Assembly (NCBI GenBank): GCA_016286385.1 | Contig: JAEESO010000001.1 | Coordinates: 1 to 64,000, forward strand | Origin: Bacteroidales bacterium | Lineage (GTDB): Bacteria; Bacteroidota; Bacteroidia; Bacteroidales; UBA932 | Direction: 5' to 3' | DNA length: 64,000 bases | Shown: piece after piece, positions 44,139 through 52,860 of the stretch | Layout: every line of letters begins with the position of its first letter | Position numbering within the stretch: position 1 is the stretch's first letter | Position numbers and translations under genes: made by a program | Notes under the pieces: model-generated | Databases searched by the model: none | The model's input: only the letters and a program-made list of their open reading frames with translations | What the model was told of the DNA's origin: nothing

Positions 44139-44558
44139 ATGGTGGAAGATATTATTATACCGCAAGGGTGTGCTCCTGAAGACATAAAAGTCCGTAAACA
44201 AATAATAGGTGATTTCTATGCTAAGTGGAATGCAGAGCATCCTGACAAGAGAGTTTGGAATGAATCTATAAATGACTTCATTTACGTAAAGTTTCATTCG
44301 TTGAATGAGACTAGGGGGCATGCGTCCGGGACATATGAATCCACAAAGGCTGTACTTAATCTTACCGAAATATTGAATAAAGCGGAATTCGTGGAGGAAA
44401 GGCCTAAGAAACAGGAAGATAACAATCAGAAGAAGTTCTCCAAAATGATTATTATGAAGTATGGAAGAGTCAAACTAACAGTTGGATTCCAGGCATCCAA
44501 AGGTCAGTACGTTCAATACTGTATTACAGTTCCGGGTGAGAGAATGCACAAAAAATAA
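44139..44558 (+). CDS. Conserved-looking hypothetical protein
   Basis: 139 residues, soluble, charged. It begins VEDIIIPQGCAPEDIKVRKQ and has a central FYAKWNAEHPDKRVWNES block, a helical LNLTEILNKAEFVEERPKK segment and a basic C-terminal part. It resembles Bacteroidales orphan proteins I have seen without function. It has its own promoter and terminator, lies beside the methylase island and is AT-rich, so it may belong to the same acquired region. No motif allows a function. Confidence 0.6.
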   Translation: MVEDIIIPQGCAPEDIKVRKQIIGDFYAKWNAEHPDKRVWNESINDFIYVKFHSLNETRGHASGTYESTKAVLNLTEILNKAEFVEERPKKQEDNNQKKFSKMIIMKYGRVKLTVGFQASKGQYVQYCITVPGERMHKK

Positions 44559-44582
44559 AAGCCGCCTAGGCAGCGACTTTTC
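44559..44582 (+). terminator. Terminator of the orphan gene
   Basis: Begins at the base after the stop codon: AA, then a stem around GCCTAGGC with outer GC pairs, then CTTTT. It is imperfect but well placed. Confidence 0.55.
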
Positions 44583-44676
44583 TGATGGGGCTCGTATCAA
44601 ACTATGTTTGAGAGGGTTGTCAACCCTTTCCGAAATCCCCGTGACGATTCCAAGTGCAAATATAATGCTTTTTTCA

Positions 44677-46860
44677 TTAATTGCAAACACGGCAAACCAG
44701 GACGCCTTCGCCAAGGACAAGGACCTGCGCTTTACCGCTGAAGGTGGTGAGGGCGCAGGTTTTTCCGTCTGCGCTCTGCTCCTTTTCGCTGCCGGCGGGG
44801 TCTCCGTTGCCGTAGCCGATGATGCGGCCGGGGCCGCTCAGGGATACTTGTACGGGCACATTGCCGTCAGGGATATATCGGCCTTTGGCGTCTTTAGCGG
44901 TGAGGGTGAACACCTGCAGGCGGCCGATGCGCTCTGACGACACTTCCACGTTTGTGGCGGGGCCGGTGGGCTCTATGATGTCCTCAGCGGTCTTTTTGCC
45001 ACCAATGTAGCCGGTAGCCTTTATCTTGCCGCCGTGATAGGCGTTTTTCCATACCAGGTGGCCGTTACGGGGCATTTTCTTCTTTCCAAGGTTGCGGCCG
45101 TTCACGCTTAAACGGACTTCTTCGCAGTTGGAATACACCCATATATCGACCGTGGGGCCGCAGATATGGACAGTGGGCTCATCGGTCCACCAGGATTTGA
45201 GGTAGAAGGCTTCGTCCTTAGGGAAGCCGCAGTAGTCCAGGATGCCGAATTCAGAGAGCGTGGCGGGATACTTGAGGGGATTGGGTTCCCCGCGGTAGTC
45301 GAAGCCTGTCCAGAAGAATACGCCGCCCGTCCATGGATGCTCCGCGTAGTATTTCCATCCCCGTTCAATGACGTTTTCGGGCTCTTCCGTGCGGTTGATG
45401 GCGGGCATCCGGCCTTCCTGGGTCTCATAAATTCCGCGTGTGCCGCAGCCGGTGGTTTCCTCGGAGCCAAAGATTATCCACTCCGGGTGGCGGGCGTGGC
45501 GGCCGTCTACGTCGTTCTGGACTATGTAGTTGTAGCCGTGCACCTCAAGGCCCTCTATGAGGGTTCCGCCGCCGGCGTTTGCGGCGGTTGTCTGCCTTGT
45601 AGGATCAAGGCGGCGGACATATTCCTGCATCTCCCTCACTATCTTTATGCCCCTTACATCGTTCTCCAGGCCCCATTCCTCATTACCTACGCTCCAGAGG
45701 ATCACTGAGGGGTGGGAGCGGCCTTCCATGACCATATTCTCAAGGAGGCGCCTGTGATGGCTGTTCACGCCCATAAGGCGGTTCTCGTCTATGAGGAGGA
45801 TGCCTTCACGGTCACAGATATCAAGGAGGGCAGGGGAGGCGGGGTTATGGGAGCAGCGGATGGCGTTTACGCCCAGTTTCTTCAGTTGCTTAACGCGCCA
45901 CTCTATTAGTTCGTCCGGTATTGCAGCGCCCACTCCGGCGTGGTCCTGGTGAAGGTTTACGCCCTTAAGGATGAACTTCCTGCCGTTGAGGAGGAATCCT
46001 TCCTTGGCGTTGAACTCAACTGTCCTCAGGCCGATTTTTGTGCGGTACACATCCTCTCCAACGGTGGATTCGAGGGTGTAGAGATAAGGGTCCTCAGGGC
46101 TCCAGAGACGGGGCTCCGTCATTTCTTTGCCATCGGCATCCAGGATACAGTGGGTGGCGCCGGGAACATCCGAATGGATGGTTACCTTGGAGCCATCCCA
46201 GCTAGCCCAGAAACTGCCGTCAGGGATGTACGGGCCTTTTGTTTCTATGAGGTAAGCGTTCCGGTAGATGCCTGCGCCCTCATAGAACCAGCCTTCCTCC
46301 AGGGTGGCATCGGCCCTTACCGTAAGGACGTTGGGGCCGCCGTTAAAGTCTATGTAGGGGGTTATGTCGTAGACCTGCGTGGCGTAACCGCTTGGCTCCG
46401 ATCCCATAAAGATGCCGTTGAACCATACGCTGGCGTCACGGAAGATGCCGTCAAACTTTATTGTGAAGTGGTGTCCTTCCTGGGACTTTGTGAAGGAGAG
46501 GGCCTTGCGGTACCAGCCGACGCTGGTCTCAGGGTACTTCCAGCCCACGGTTTTGTAGCCGTGGGAGTGGCTTGCAAGGGAATCGCAGGGGAGGGCGGGT
46601 ACCCAGTCGTGGGGGACGGTAATGTCCTCCCAGGCGCTGTCGTCGAAGGTTTCCGTGTAAGGACCTTCGTTGTGGATGGAGTGGGCCTTTGTGAGGTAGT
46701 TGAAATACTCCGTGCCGCGGCCCCAGTCTTTTCCGGGGTCCGATGCGTTTCCAAAAGCGAACTTCCAGCCGCTTTCAAGTCTTGTTATGGTCTGTGCCCC
46801 TGAGGGTATTGTGGCGGCTAGGAGGATAGCCGTCAAAAAAATCCTGATTCCCTTATTCAT
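44677..46860 (-). CDS. GH2 beta-galactosidase-type enzyme
   Basis: 727 residues from the ATG at 46860; the nine bases upstream would need a TTG start and overlap the promoter. Signal peptide ends PSGAQ. N-terminal sugar-binding jelly roll (WEDITVPHDWV, GWYRKALSF), an immunoglobulin-like domain, then the barrel with RCSHNPASPALLDICDREGIL, acid/base in WSVGNEEWG (near residue 394) and nucleophile in FGSEETTG (near 467). C-terminal Ig-like domains follow. It could act as a beta-galactosidase or beta-mannosidase. It is divergent from the GPH transporter, with shared regulation likely. Confidence 0.88.
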   Translation of the reverse strand: MNKGIRIFLTAILLAATIPSGAQTITRLESGWKFAFGNASDPGKDWGRGTEYFNYLTKAHSIHNEGPYTETFDDSAWEDITVPHDWVPALPCDSLASHSHGYKTVGWKYPETSVGWYRKALSFTKSQEGHHFTIKFDGIFRDASVWFNGIFMGSEPSGYATQVYDITPYIDFNGGPNVLTVRADATLEEGWFYEGAGIYRNAYLIETKGPYIPDGSFWASWDGSKVTIHSDVPGATHCILDADGKEMTEPRLWSPEDPYLYTLESTVGEDVYRTKIGLRTVEFNAKEGFLLNGRKFILKGVNLHQDHAGVGAAIPDELIEWRVKQLKKLGVNAIRCSHNPASPALLDICDREGILLIDENRLMGVNSHHRRLLENMVMEGRSHPSVILWSVGNEEWGLENDVRGIKIVREMQEYVRRLDPTRQTTAANAGGGTLIEGLEVHGYNYIVQNDVDGRHARHPEWIIFGSEETTGCGTRGIYETQEGRMPAINRTEEPENVIERGWKYYAEHPWTGGVFFWTGFDYRGEPNPLKYPATLSEFGILDYCGFPKDEAFYLKSWWTDEPTVHICGPTVDIWVYSNCEEVRLSVNGRNLGKKKMPRNGHLVWKNAYHGGKIKATGYIGGKKTAEDIIEPTGPATNVEVSSERIGRLQVFTLTAKDAKGRYIPDGNVPVQVSLSGPGRIIGYGNGDPAGSEKEQSADGKTCALTTFSGKAQVLVLGEGVLVCRVCN

Positions 46861-46866
46861 AGTAAG

Positions 46867-46897
46867 CAAATTTACTGAATTTTTTTGACTATATTTG
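46867..46897. promoter_or_regulatory. Divergent -7 boxes of GH2 and GPH transporter
   Basis: Minus TAAATTTG (46867-46874) lies 6 nt before the GH2 ATG. Plus TATATTTG (46890-46897) lies 19 nt before the transporter ATG. The whole divergent control region is only 56 nt, so one regulator would affect both. Confidence 0.6.
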
Positions 46898-46916
46898 TAT
46901 AATTAACACTGGAACT

Positions 46917-48260
46917 ATGGCTAAACTAATAGAGAAAATTGGATACGGTCTGGGAGACGCCGCCGCCGGCGGAATCACCTGGAAAGTAATGTCAATTGCA
47001 TTCCCCCTGTTCTTTACCAATATATTCGGGCTCACGGTGGCCGATACAGCAACCCTCATGCTTGTGGCGCGTCTTTTTGACGTGGTCACGGACCCTATGA
47101 TGGGGGCTCTCGCAGACCGCACGCAGTCCCGCTGGGGAACTTATCGGCCCTGGCTCATATTTGGCGCCATCCCTCTGGGCATTGTGTTTGCGCTGCTGCT
47201 TTTCACCCCGGACTTCGGCCCGGTAGGGAAGCGTATCTGGGCGTACTCGCTGTATCTTCTTATGATGGCGGTGTATACGGCCGTGAACGTGCCCTACGGG
47301 TCCCTTCTTGGCGTTATGACTGATGACGACAACGAGAAAAACCAGTTCTCGTCCTTCCGTATGGTTGGGGCCTATGCAATGGGTTTTGTGACGCTGCTTT
47401 CCTTCCCTTATCTCCAGAAGATGATTGGCGGCACCCCGCAGCACCAGTATGCCGTGCTGGGCGCAGTGCTTGGCGGCGTGGCAGCCCTTGGTACCCTTGC
47501 CTGCGGCCTCCTTACCAGGGAACGCCTGAAGCCCGTACGCGCAGAGAAATTCTCCTTCAAGCCTTTCGCCGACCTTTTCCGCAACAAGCCGTGGATCTAT
47601 CTCACGCTTATCGGCATATGCACAAACTTCTTCAACGGGTTCCGCTATGCCGTGGCGGGTTACCTCCTGGAGTACTGCCTGCACGGGGATGTGACCGTTT
47701 CAGGCCTTATCATCAACTACACCGTGTTCATGACTTTCGGTGAGGTTACCTGCATGGTTTTCGGCGGCCTTTCTCCCCGCTTCACAAAGTGGGTGGGCTC
47801 CAAGAAGAAGGCGTTCGGCTGGGCGGCCGTCATCTGCGCGGTCACGTCCATCGGCTTCTTCTTCATCCCCATGGATCCAGCCTATATCTGGGTTATGGTG
47901 GCAACGGTTATCCTAACGTCTGTGGGTATCGGCCTTTATTCACCGCTTCTCTGGTCCATGTATGCCGATGTAGCGGATTATGCCACTGAGAAGAACGGCA
48001 CCTCCTCCACGGGCCTCATCTTCTCCTCCGGCACTATGTCCCAGAAGTTTGGATCGGCCATATCCGGCGCCCTGGTGGCACTTCTCCTTGGCCTTGCGGG
48101 CTTCATTTCCGGAACGGATGCAGCAACGGGGCAGACGGTGGTCACAATCACCAATGAGTCCTCTGTCCAGACCATGATATGGAGCCTGTTTTCCCTCTTC
48201 CCCGCCGCCATCGCGCTCCTTATCCTTCTGCTCCTGAGGCTGTATCCTATTGATAAGTAG
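46917..48260 (+). CDS. GPH-family sugar:cation symporter
   Basis: 447 residues with about 12 membrane helices. It opens KLIEKIGYGLGDAAAGGI, the GPH signature, and has ARLFDVVTDPMMGALADRT and WGTYRPWLIFGAIPLG in the first half. It should import disaccharides across the inner membrane using a cation gradient. Mannobiose is the likely cargo, given the cytoplasmic epimerase and GH130 in the PUL 8 kb upstream, which has no such transporter. Its last 14 nt overlap the convergent sensor kinase. Confidence 0.88.
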   Translation: MAKLIEKIGYGLGDAAAGGITWKVMSIAFPLFFTNIFGLTVADTATLMLVARLFDVVTDPMMGALADRTQSRWGTYRPWLIFGAIPLGIVFALLLFTPDFGPVGKRIWAYSLYLLMMAVYTAVNVPYGSLLGVMTDDDNEKNQFSSFRMVGAYAMGFVTLLSFPYLQKMIGGTPQHQYAVLGAVLGGVAALGTLACGLLTRERLKPVRAEKFSFKPFADLFRNKPWIYLTLIGICTNFFNGFRYAVAGYLLEYCLHGDVTVSGLIINYTVFMTFGEVTCMVFGGLSPRFTKWVGSKKKAFGWAAVICAVTSIGFFFIPMDPAYIWVMVATVILTSVGIGLYSPLLWSMYADVADYATEKNGTSSTGLIFSSGTMSQKFGSAISGALVALLLGLAGFISGTDAATGQTVVTITNESSVQTMIWSLFSLFPAAIALLILLLLRLYPIDK

Positions 48261-49791
48261 GGTCCTCAATTGGGAAATCCATGATGAACCGGCACCCCTT
48301 GCGGTAGTCCGGGTCCAGTTCCAGTGTGCCTCCAAGCAGGATGACGTGCCGTTTGGAAAGCGGTAATCCTACGCCAAGGCCTTCAGAGAGGTTGTCTTTC
48401 TTGTAGAAAGGCTTGAAGATGTGTTCCTGATTTTCCTTGGGAATGCCGGGACCTGTGTCCTCAAAGATGAACCGGACCCTGGTTTTGTTTGCCGTGATGC
48501 GGAGGGATATATTTTTGCCGTCGGAGTATTTTGAGGCATTGAACAGGATCTCACGGATGCTGCGCATAAGGAAGAGGTGGTCGGAAACAAGGGTGAACGA
48601 GTCTTCCACCTGGGTATGGAACTTCACGGTTACGCCCGGGTAATAACGGTTCACATACCCTATGCACTCCCTTGCAATGTCGTTACAGGATACGGGCTCA
48701 TAAGTGAAACTCACCATTTCGTCATGGTATCCACGGTCTGAACTGTCGTAGAGCATGAGGGACATCCTTGTGAGCGCCATGGCGTTGTAGTCAATCACCT
48801 GGAGGAGCTGCTGCCGCTCTTCGCGGGTAAGGTCTGCGCCGGTGGTGTCACGGAGAAGTTGTGAAAAGCCCAGGATGAGGTTCAGCGGTGTCCGGATCTG
48901 GTGGGTCATGTTGGAGACAAATTCGGTCCGGCGCCTGATGGCGTCCTCAAGGGCCGATGTCGCCTTCTGGAGTTCTTCGTTGCGTTTAGCCGATTCCCCG
49001 ATTGCGGCGTCAAGGTCACGGATCTGGCTGCTGATAGTTTCCTGCATATCGGCAAAACTGTTCTGCAGATGCCCGATGGCGCTGTTGACGTTGCTGCGGG
49101 GAATGACGGTGGAGTAGTCTCCTTCTGAAAGCCGCTTTGTCTGTTCTTCCAGAAGTTCCAGGGGTTCAAACGCCCGCGCCACTATTCTTCGGCACACTAG
49201 GAAGATAATGATAAGGCCGATGGCGACGATTATGGATATGCATAACCTGAGGCGCCAGTATCTGTGAAGGACATCCCGCTCCGGGCTCACCAGGGCTGCG
49301 CTGAGTCCGGTTCCCTCAATGGGCTCATAGCATATAAGGCACAGCACATTTGCCACTTTGGCGTGCATCCTTCCGCTATGGCCGGCTGTCATTTCGTGCC
49401 CGAGGGTCAGTTTGTCCGGGTAATATCTGCCGTTTGTCGGGTCAAAGATGGTCTTTACCCCTATCTTGGCGGAGTCCCGGTGCATCAGATACCTGCCGTC
49501 CTTGTCCAGGATCATAAAATATGAATTAGGGTATGGCTTCAGGGGGGAGAGCGCCTTTGAAAGATTCTGCAGGGACTCCCGGCTCAGGGGCTGAAGATAG
49601 TGCCTGGCGCTGTCTGCCGCCGTGCTGAGTGTACTGGAGGCCTTGTCCATAGCGACGGTGTGGAAATGGCGCCTTGACAGCGCTCCGAAGATTCCGTTTA
49701 CCAGCAGGAAAACCAGCACTGCAACAAAGAACATATTGATGCTGATCTTCATCGGAAGAGACCGTTGTATGCGTCCGAACAGTGTACTCAT
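48247..49791 (-). CDS. HAMP-containing sensor histidine kinase
   Basis: 514 residues. Membrane helices at about 16-38 and 185-207 flank a sensor domain of about 145 residues (YFMILDKDGRYLMHRD suggests a Cache/PAS-like fold). HAMP at about 208-260 and a coiled coil follow. Then come the H-box NMTHQIRTPLNLILGFSQLL, N-box IREILFNASKYSDGKN and G boxes FEDTGPGIP and GLGVGLPLSKRH. It follows the smaller HAMP protein by 7 nt. No response regulator is adjacent, so its partner lies elsewhere. Confidence 0.88.
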   Translation of the reverse strand: MSTLFGRIQRSLPMKISINMFFVAVLVFLLVNGIFGALSRRHFHTVAMDKASSTLSTAADSARHYLQPLSRESLQNLSKALSPLKPYPNSYFMILDKDGRYLMHRDSAKIGVKTIFDPTNGRYYPDKLTLGHEMTAGHSGRMHAKVANVLCLICYEPIEGTGLSAALVSPERDVLHRYWRLRLCISIIVAIGLIIIFLVCRRIVARAFEPLELLEEQTKRLSEGDYSTVIPRSNVNSAIGHLQNSFADMQETISSQIRDLDAAIGESAKRNEELQKATSALEDAIRRRTEFVSNMTHQIRTPLNLILGFSQLLRDTTGADLTREERQQLLQVIDYNAMALTRMSLMLYDSSDRGYHDEMVSFTYEPVSCNDIARECIGYVNRYYPGVTVKFHTQVEDSFTLVSDHLFLMRSIREILFNASKYSDGKNISLRITANKTRVRFIFEDTGPGIPKENQEHIFKPFYKKDNLSEGLGVGLPLSKRHVILLGGTLELDPDYRKGCRFIMDFPIEDPTYQ

Positions 49792-49798
49792 ATCGGCC

Positions 49799-50494
49799 TC
49801 AATTGTTGCTGCTAAGCATATCGTTAAGAATCTCCGTCACCCTCACGCCGTCTCTTTCGATGTCCTTGAGGACCTGCCTCATTTCCTCATTGTCAATGTC
49901 CCCGCCGCTTTCATAGAGTTTATCCGCACCGCCCTGGATCTGAGCCACTTCATCGGCCAGCTGATGGGTCATGCTGCTGAAGAACGCGCTCTTCAGTTTT
50001 TCAATCTCCTTGGTCTTGGCGTAGGTTTCGGCAAGTACTTGCTGGCGTGATTCCTCGCTCTGGGACAGGCTCTTCAGTTGTTCCATATGCGCGGAGACGG
50101 TCTCCTGCATCTTCACATAATGGTTCTGAAGGCGTCCTACATCGTCAGTGCGCTTTGTCTCACCGAAGGGCAGGGAGTAATTGCCCTGCGCAATGTCAAG
50201 GGTTGTATACGTGAGTTTTCTAAGGGGCTTCATGCTGGTTCTTGCAATGATAATTGCGCCTGCTGCAATCAGGATTACGCCCAGGATGATCATTGCAATC
50301 GAGATACGGAAACCTGGGTCAAAAACCTCCAGTGCCTGGTCCACGTTGCCACCGGTCTCTTCATGGATAATGAGCCGTGTCCCGATGGTCATTGCAAGAA
50401 TGGTGGCTACAAGGAGACTACCTACAGAAATGACAGTCCGCAAGCAGATTCTGGAAGATAAGGTCCTGGGTAGGAAGTCCCGTGGTTTAGGCAT
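49799..50494 (-). CDS. HAMP / dimerization-domain protein without kinase domain
   Basis: 231 residues from the ATG at 50494, chosen because the -7 box TACCTTTG lies at 50528-50535. Two membrane helices (about 20-40 and 63-85) enclose only about 20 extracytoplasmic residues. HAMP and a coiled coil follow, then a HisKA-like block: KLKSAFFSSMTHQLADEVAQIQ retains the His in a form close to the kinase downstream (EFVSNMTHQIRTPL). The protein ends about 50 residues later without an ATPase domain. It may dimerise with or tune the kinase at 48247, or be a duplicated and shortened copy. Confidence 0.7.
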   Translation of the reverse strand: MPKPRDFLPRTLSSRICLRTVISVGSLLVATILAMTIGTRLIIHEETGGNVDQALEVFDPGFRISIAMIILGVILIAAGAIIIARTSMKPLRKLTYTTLDIAQGNYSLPFGETKRTDDVGRLQNHYVKMQETVSAHMEQLKSLSQSEESRQQVLAETYAKTKEIEKLKSAFFSSMTHQLADEVAQIQGGADKLYESGGDIDNEEMRQVLKDIERDGVRVTEILNDMLSSNN

Positions 50495-50674
50495 ATCCGT
50501 CCAAATAATGTGGTAACTCTGCTCAAAGGTACAAAAAAACTCTTGAACCACCAACTTCCTGATTTACTGTATTTCCGTCGCCGCGTCGCTCAACCTCTTC
50601 TCCCCTGGCGGTTTCTCCCCCATATTGTAATGCCGATGCGGTGTGGCTCAACCCCTTTATTATCAGTTAGTTGA

Positions 50675-50712
50675 GGAGTTGTTTGGGATTACCGGTAATC
50701 CCAAACAACTCC
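50675..50712. repeat. 38-bp perfect REP palindrome, left
   Basis: GGAGTTGTTTGGGATTACC joined directly to its reverse complement. The core TTTGGGATTACC is shared with the palindromes at 14.8-14.95 kb and 52.4 kb. Confidence 0.9.
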
Positions 50713-50731
50713 GCAAGTCCCTGTGGGACAG

Positions 50732-51652
50732 TTACTTAACATCCACTGGCAAATGTAGGTACTTATTGATTTGGGAGGGTTTTGCGGCTGTCCTAGCCGT
50801 GAGTATCTTATATAAGTCCAATTTCCTGTAAAACGGTAATCCTGGAATCTCCCTTACACTTGGGATGTACCCCTGGCTCATAAGCAACTGTGTGCAATCG
50901 GCATAAACGGCATCTGAATAGTTGTCCTTATCCTCACGTATTTCGTATTCGCCCCCGGTATTATCGTGAAAACTTCGTATCATAGCATCGTAATCCCCAT
51001 AATAACTGATAGCTCCCACATAGTCTATTACGTTCCAGGTGCTGATAATGTAATCGGCCAATTGCTGCACCTCATCAGAGTTCAGTCCGTTCATCCACAG
51101 GTCCAGTTGGGAATAATGCACCCATTCTCCTTTCTTGTATATGGCGCGCACGTCCTGAAGTGCCCGCCTTAGTTTTGATGAAGCGACCGATTCATCCAGC
51201 GGCTTTGAAAATGGATGACGGTTCCTGAAGTACTTGAGGAAATTCCAGCGGTAGTCCTCGGCCCTCTGGGCAATCTTTCTCTCCACCGGGTTATTGTTAT
51301 TATAATTTATGGTTGTGCGAACCGCTTTATTGCCAAGTTTTACTGCGCTGCCGAATCTCTCCTGAATAAGTGATCCCCGGCGGTGTCTGGACCTGTTCCA
51401 CTGTTTGGCAAAGATTCTTGTATACTGCTGCACGAACTTCGCCATCTGCTCCGGGCTTTGGAAGCGGCAGGCGCTGTGGAGATGATCCGGCATAGGGCAG
51501 AGGGCCAGCACGGTGACGTCCATTTTATCGGCCAGAGTGCAATAGATTGTAAAGTACACAAGATAATCTCTGAGCGAGTAGAAGATAACCACCCCGCCCC
51601 TTGATTTCTGGTAAATGTGGTGAACTTCACCCTCGATAACTTTCCTTTTCAT
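50732..51652 (-). CDS. REP-associated tyrosine transposase (RAYT, Y1_Tnp)
   Basis: 306 residues from the ATG at 51652, where family similarity begins (KRKVIEGEVHHIYQKSRGG). The HUH-like metal motif is in LALCPMPDHLHS. The candidate catalytic Tyr is in KFVQQYTRIFAKQWN, followed by RHRRGSLIQERFGSAVKLGN. The C-terminal half (residues about 150-306) is an extension with DLWMNGLNSDEVQQLADYI. Such enzymes bind and cut single-stranded REP hairpins, and the gene is flanked by them. An upstream ATG at 51700 gives a longer option. Confidence 0.88.
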   Translation of the reverse strand: MKRKVIEGEVHHIYQKSRGGVVIFYSLRDYLVYFTIYCTLADKMDVTVLALCPMPDHLHSACRFQSPEQMAKFVQQYTRIFAKQWNRSRHRRGSLIQERFGSAVKLGNKAVRTTINYNNNNPVERKIAQRAEDYRWNFLKYFRNRHPFSKPLDESVASSKLRRALQDVRAIYKKGEWVHYSQLDLWMNGLNSDEVQQLADYIISTWNVIDYVGAISYYGDYDAMIRSFHDNTGGEYEIREDKDNYSDAVYADCTQLLMSQGYIPSVREIPGLPFYRKLDLYKILTARTAAKPSQINKYLHLPVDVK

Positions 51653-51768
51653 AGACTTGTTTTTGTAGGCCAAAATATGCATTTCAGGCACTTTAAACAA
51701 GGATCCCTCGAAAGAAAGCGTTGTTTCGCGTGAAAGTTTTTACGTTTCAACGGATCAGGGGTGGAAAG

Positions 51769-52317
51769 CTACTCCCAAACAACGATGGATTTAAAGAATT
51801 TAAAACTTTTTCTCTCTCCTGCACGGCCGTCAATTTGGTGCCGGACTTCATTTTCAAGGGCCGATAAAGCGGCGTTCACCCTTGAAAGATTCACATTTAG
51901 CTCGTTGGAGAAGATGTCTATCAGACGCGCGACGCTCCTCTCAATCTTATCCGGGGAATCGGTGCGGGCGGCTCTGGAGTACAGGCGGGTGAGTTCCTCC
52001 TTATGGTCGCCGATATCTTTTAGGGCAATACCCTCCGGATGCCTCAGGAAAAGAAACAGGACGGCCTTTGACATCGGCCTCAGTTTCAGCTCTTCCTGCC
52101 CGAAGTAGATCTTCATTCCACGCGTGATGCGGATGATTTCCCGCGGCGGAGGTGGAGTAAGTTCCAGGGCCGATGCTTCCTGCACAAACTGGGCAACCTC
52201 CATGGCTTCCCTCTCCTGAGCCATAGCGGAATAATCCGGAGGGGCGCTCTCCAGGCAGTTTCCGGCAAGGTGGAGGAGATAGTAAAGGACCAGTTGGCTG
52301 TTGTAGGTCATAGGCAT
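51769..52317 (-). CDS. Hypothetical protein carried in the RAYT element
   Basis: 182 residues from the ATG at 52317 (the ATG at 52311 is also possible). The -7 box TATCTTTG at 52331-52338 excludes the longer frame that begins in the REP palindrome. It has a helical N-terminus (YNSQLVLYYLLHLAGN) and a Pro-rich stretch. The C-terminal region, with KIYFGQEELKLRPMSKAVLFLFLRHPEG then IKDIG-like and LYSRAARTD segments, has the look of a winged-helix or TPR-type regulator. Related unlinked proteins seem to exist in Bacteroidales, so its presence here may be chance. Function unknown. Confidence 0.6.
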   Translation of the reverse strand: MPMTYNSQLVLYYLLHLAGNCLESAPPDYSAMAQEREAMEVAQFVQEASALELTPPPPREIIRITRGMKIYFGQEELKLRPMSKAVLFLFLRHPEGIALKDIGDHKEELTRLYSRAARTDSPDKIERSVARLIDIFSNELNVNLSRVNAALSALENEVRHQIDGRAGERKSFKFFKSIVVWE

Positions 52318-52387
52318 CTGTTTTATGTTGCAAAGATATGAAATGGCTGCAAGCCGGGTGGAGGTTAAAGTGCTGGAACACAGTGGG

Positions 52388-52433
52388 TTATAGAGTTGTT
52401 TGGGATTACCGGTAATCCCAAACAACTCTATAA
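52388..52433. repeat. 46-bp perfect REP palindrome, right
   Basis: TTATAGAGTTGTTTGGGATT, then ACC and the full reverse complement. Longer than the left copy and sharing its 16-nt core. Confidence 0.9.
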
Positions 52434-52524
52434 GTGACTGATAATAAGCGGGTTAAGCTCCATCGCGTCGGCATTACAATTAGGGTGGTACCGCCAGGGG
52501 AGAACTATAAAGGGAGGGAGCAAC

Positions 52525-52555
52525 AAAAAACGCAGGCCGATGTGCGGTCTGCGTT
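52525..52555 (-). terminator. rpmH terminator
   Basis: On the minus strand AACGCAG-CCG pairs with CGG-CTGCGTT around a short loop, followed by six T. The stem contains one GGCCGAT word. Confidence 0.7.
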
Positions 52556-52624
52556 AAGTGATTGCTGTAAGAAGCGGTAGGTAGGGGCCGGTCCGGACTG
52601 AACCCTGCCGTAGCCCCGTGGGTA

Positions 52625-52777
52625 CTACCAGCGGTCTTCGTCAGATACGGAGAGCTTCTTACGTGCGTGGCGGCGACGGGCGCTCAGTACGCGGCGGCCG
52701 TTGGCGGAGGCCATGCGGGCGCGGAAGCCGTGCTTGTTCACACGCTTGCGACGGGAAGGCTGAAATGTTCTCTTCAT
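52625..52777 (-). CDS. rpmH: Ribosomal protein L34
   Basis: 50 residues, very basic: [20 protein letters not shown], then [20 protein letters not shown] and a short acidic tail. This is a full-length L34, a component of the large ribosomal subunit. It is too short for most gene finders. The promoter box TACCTTTG at 52814-52821 gives a leader of about 30 nt, and a terminator follows at 52525-52555. Confidence 0.96.
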   Translation of the reverse strand: MKRTFQPSRRKRVNKHGFRARMASANGRRVLSARRRHARKKLSVSDEDRW

Positions 52778-52813
52778 AATATCTTATTTTTTATATTTTC
52801 GCGTAATGGACTG

Positions 52814-52821
52814 CAAAGGTA
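52814..52821 (-). promoter_or_regulatory. -7 box for rpmH
   Basis: TACCTTTG, fitting TAnnTTTG, about 37 nt before the rpmH ATG. Confidence 0.6.
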
Positions 52822-52860
52822 GTAATTCCCGCTGAAAACACCAAATTTTTTTTCATAAAA

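Larger units (their letters stand above)
50598..52504. mobile_element. RAYT element bounded by inverted REP arms
   Basis: The terminal 15-mers TTCTCCCCTGGCGGT (50598-50612) and ACCGCCAGGGGAGAA (52490-52504) are exact complements. Moving inward, both ends carry a GTAATGCCGA-type box, a (G)GGTT(A)A or CTCAACC box, TTATTATCAGT and then a long palindrome, in mirror order. Inside lie the RAYT transposase and one further gene. No target duplication is visible. Related arms occur at 14.4-15.0 kb. Confidence 0.75.

Noticed and set aside
45940..46803. 287-residue plus-strand frame
   Set aside because: Antisense to GH2; no start context or promoter.
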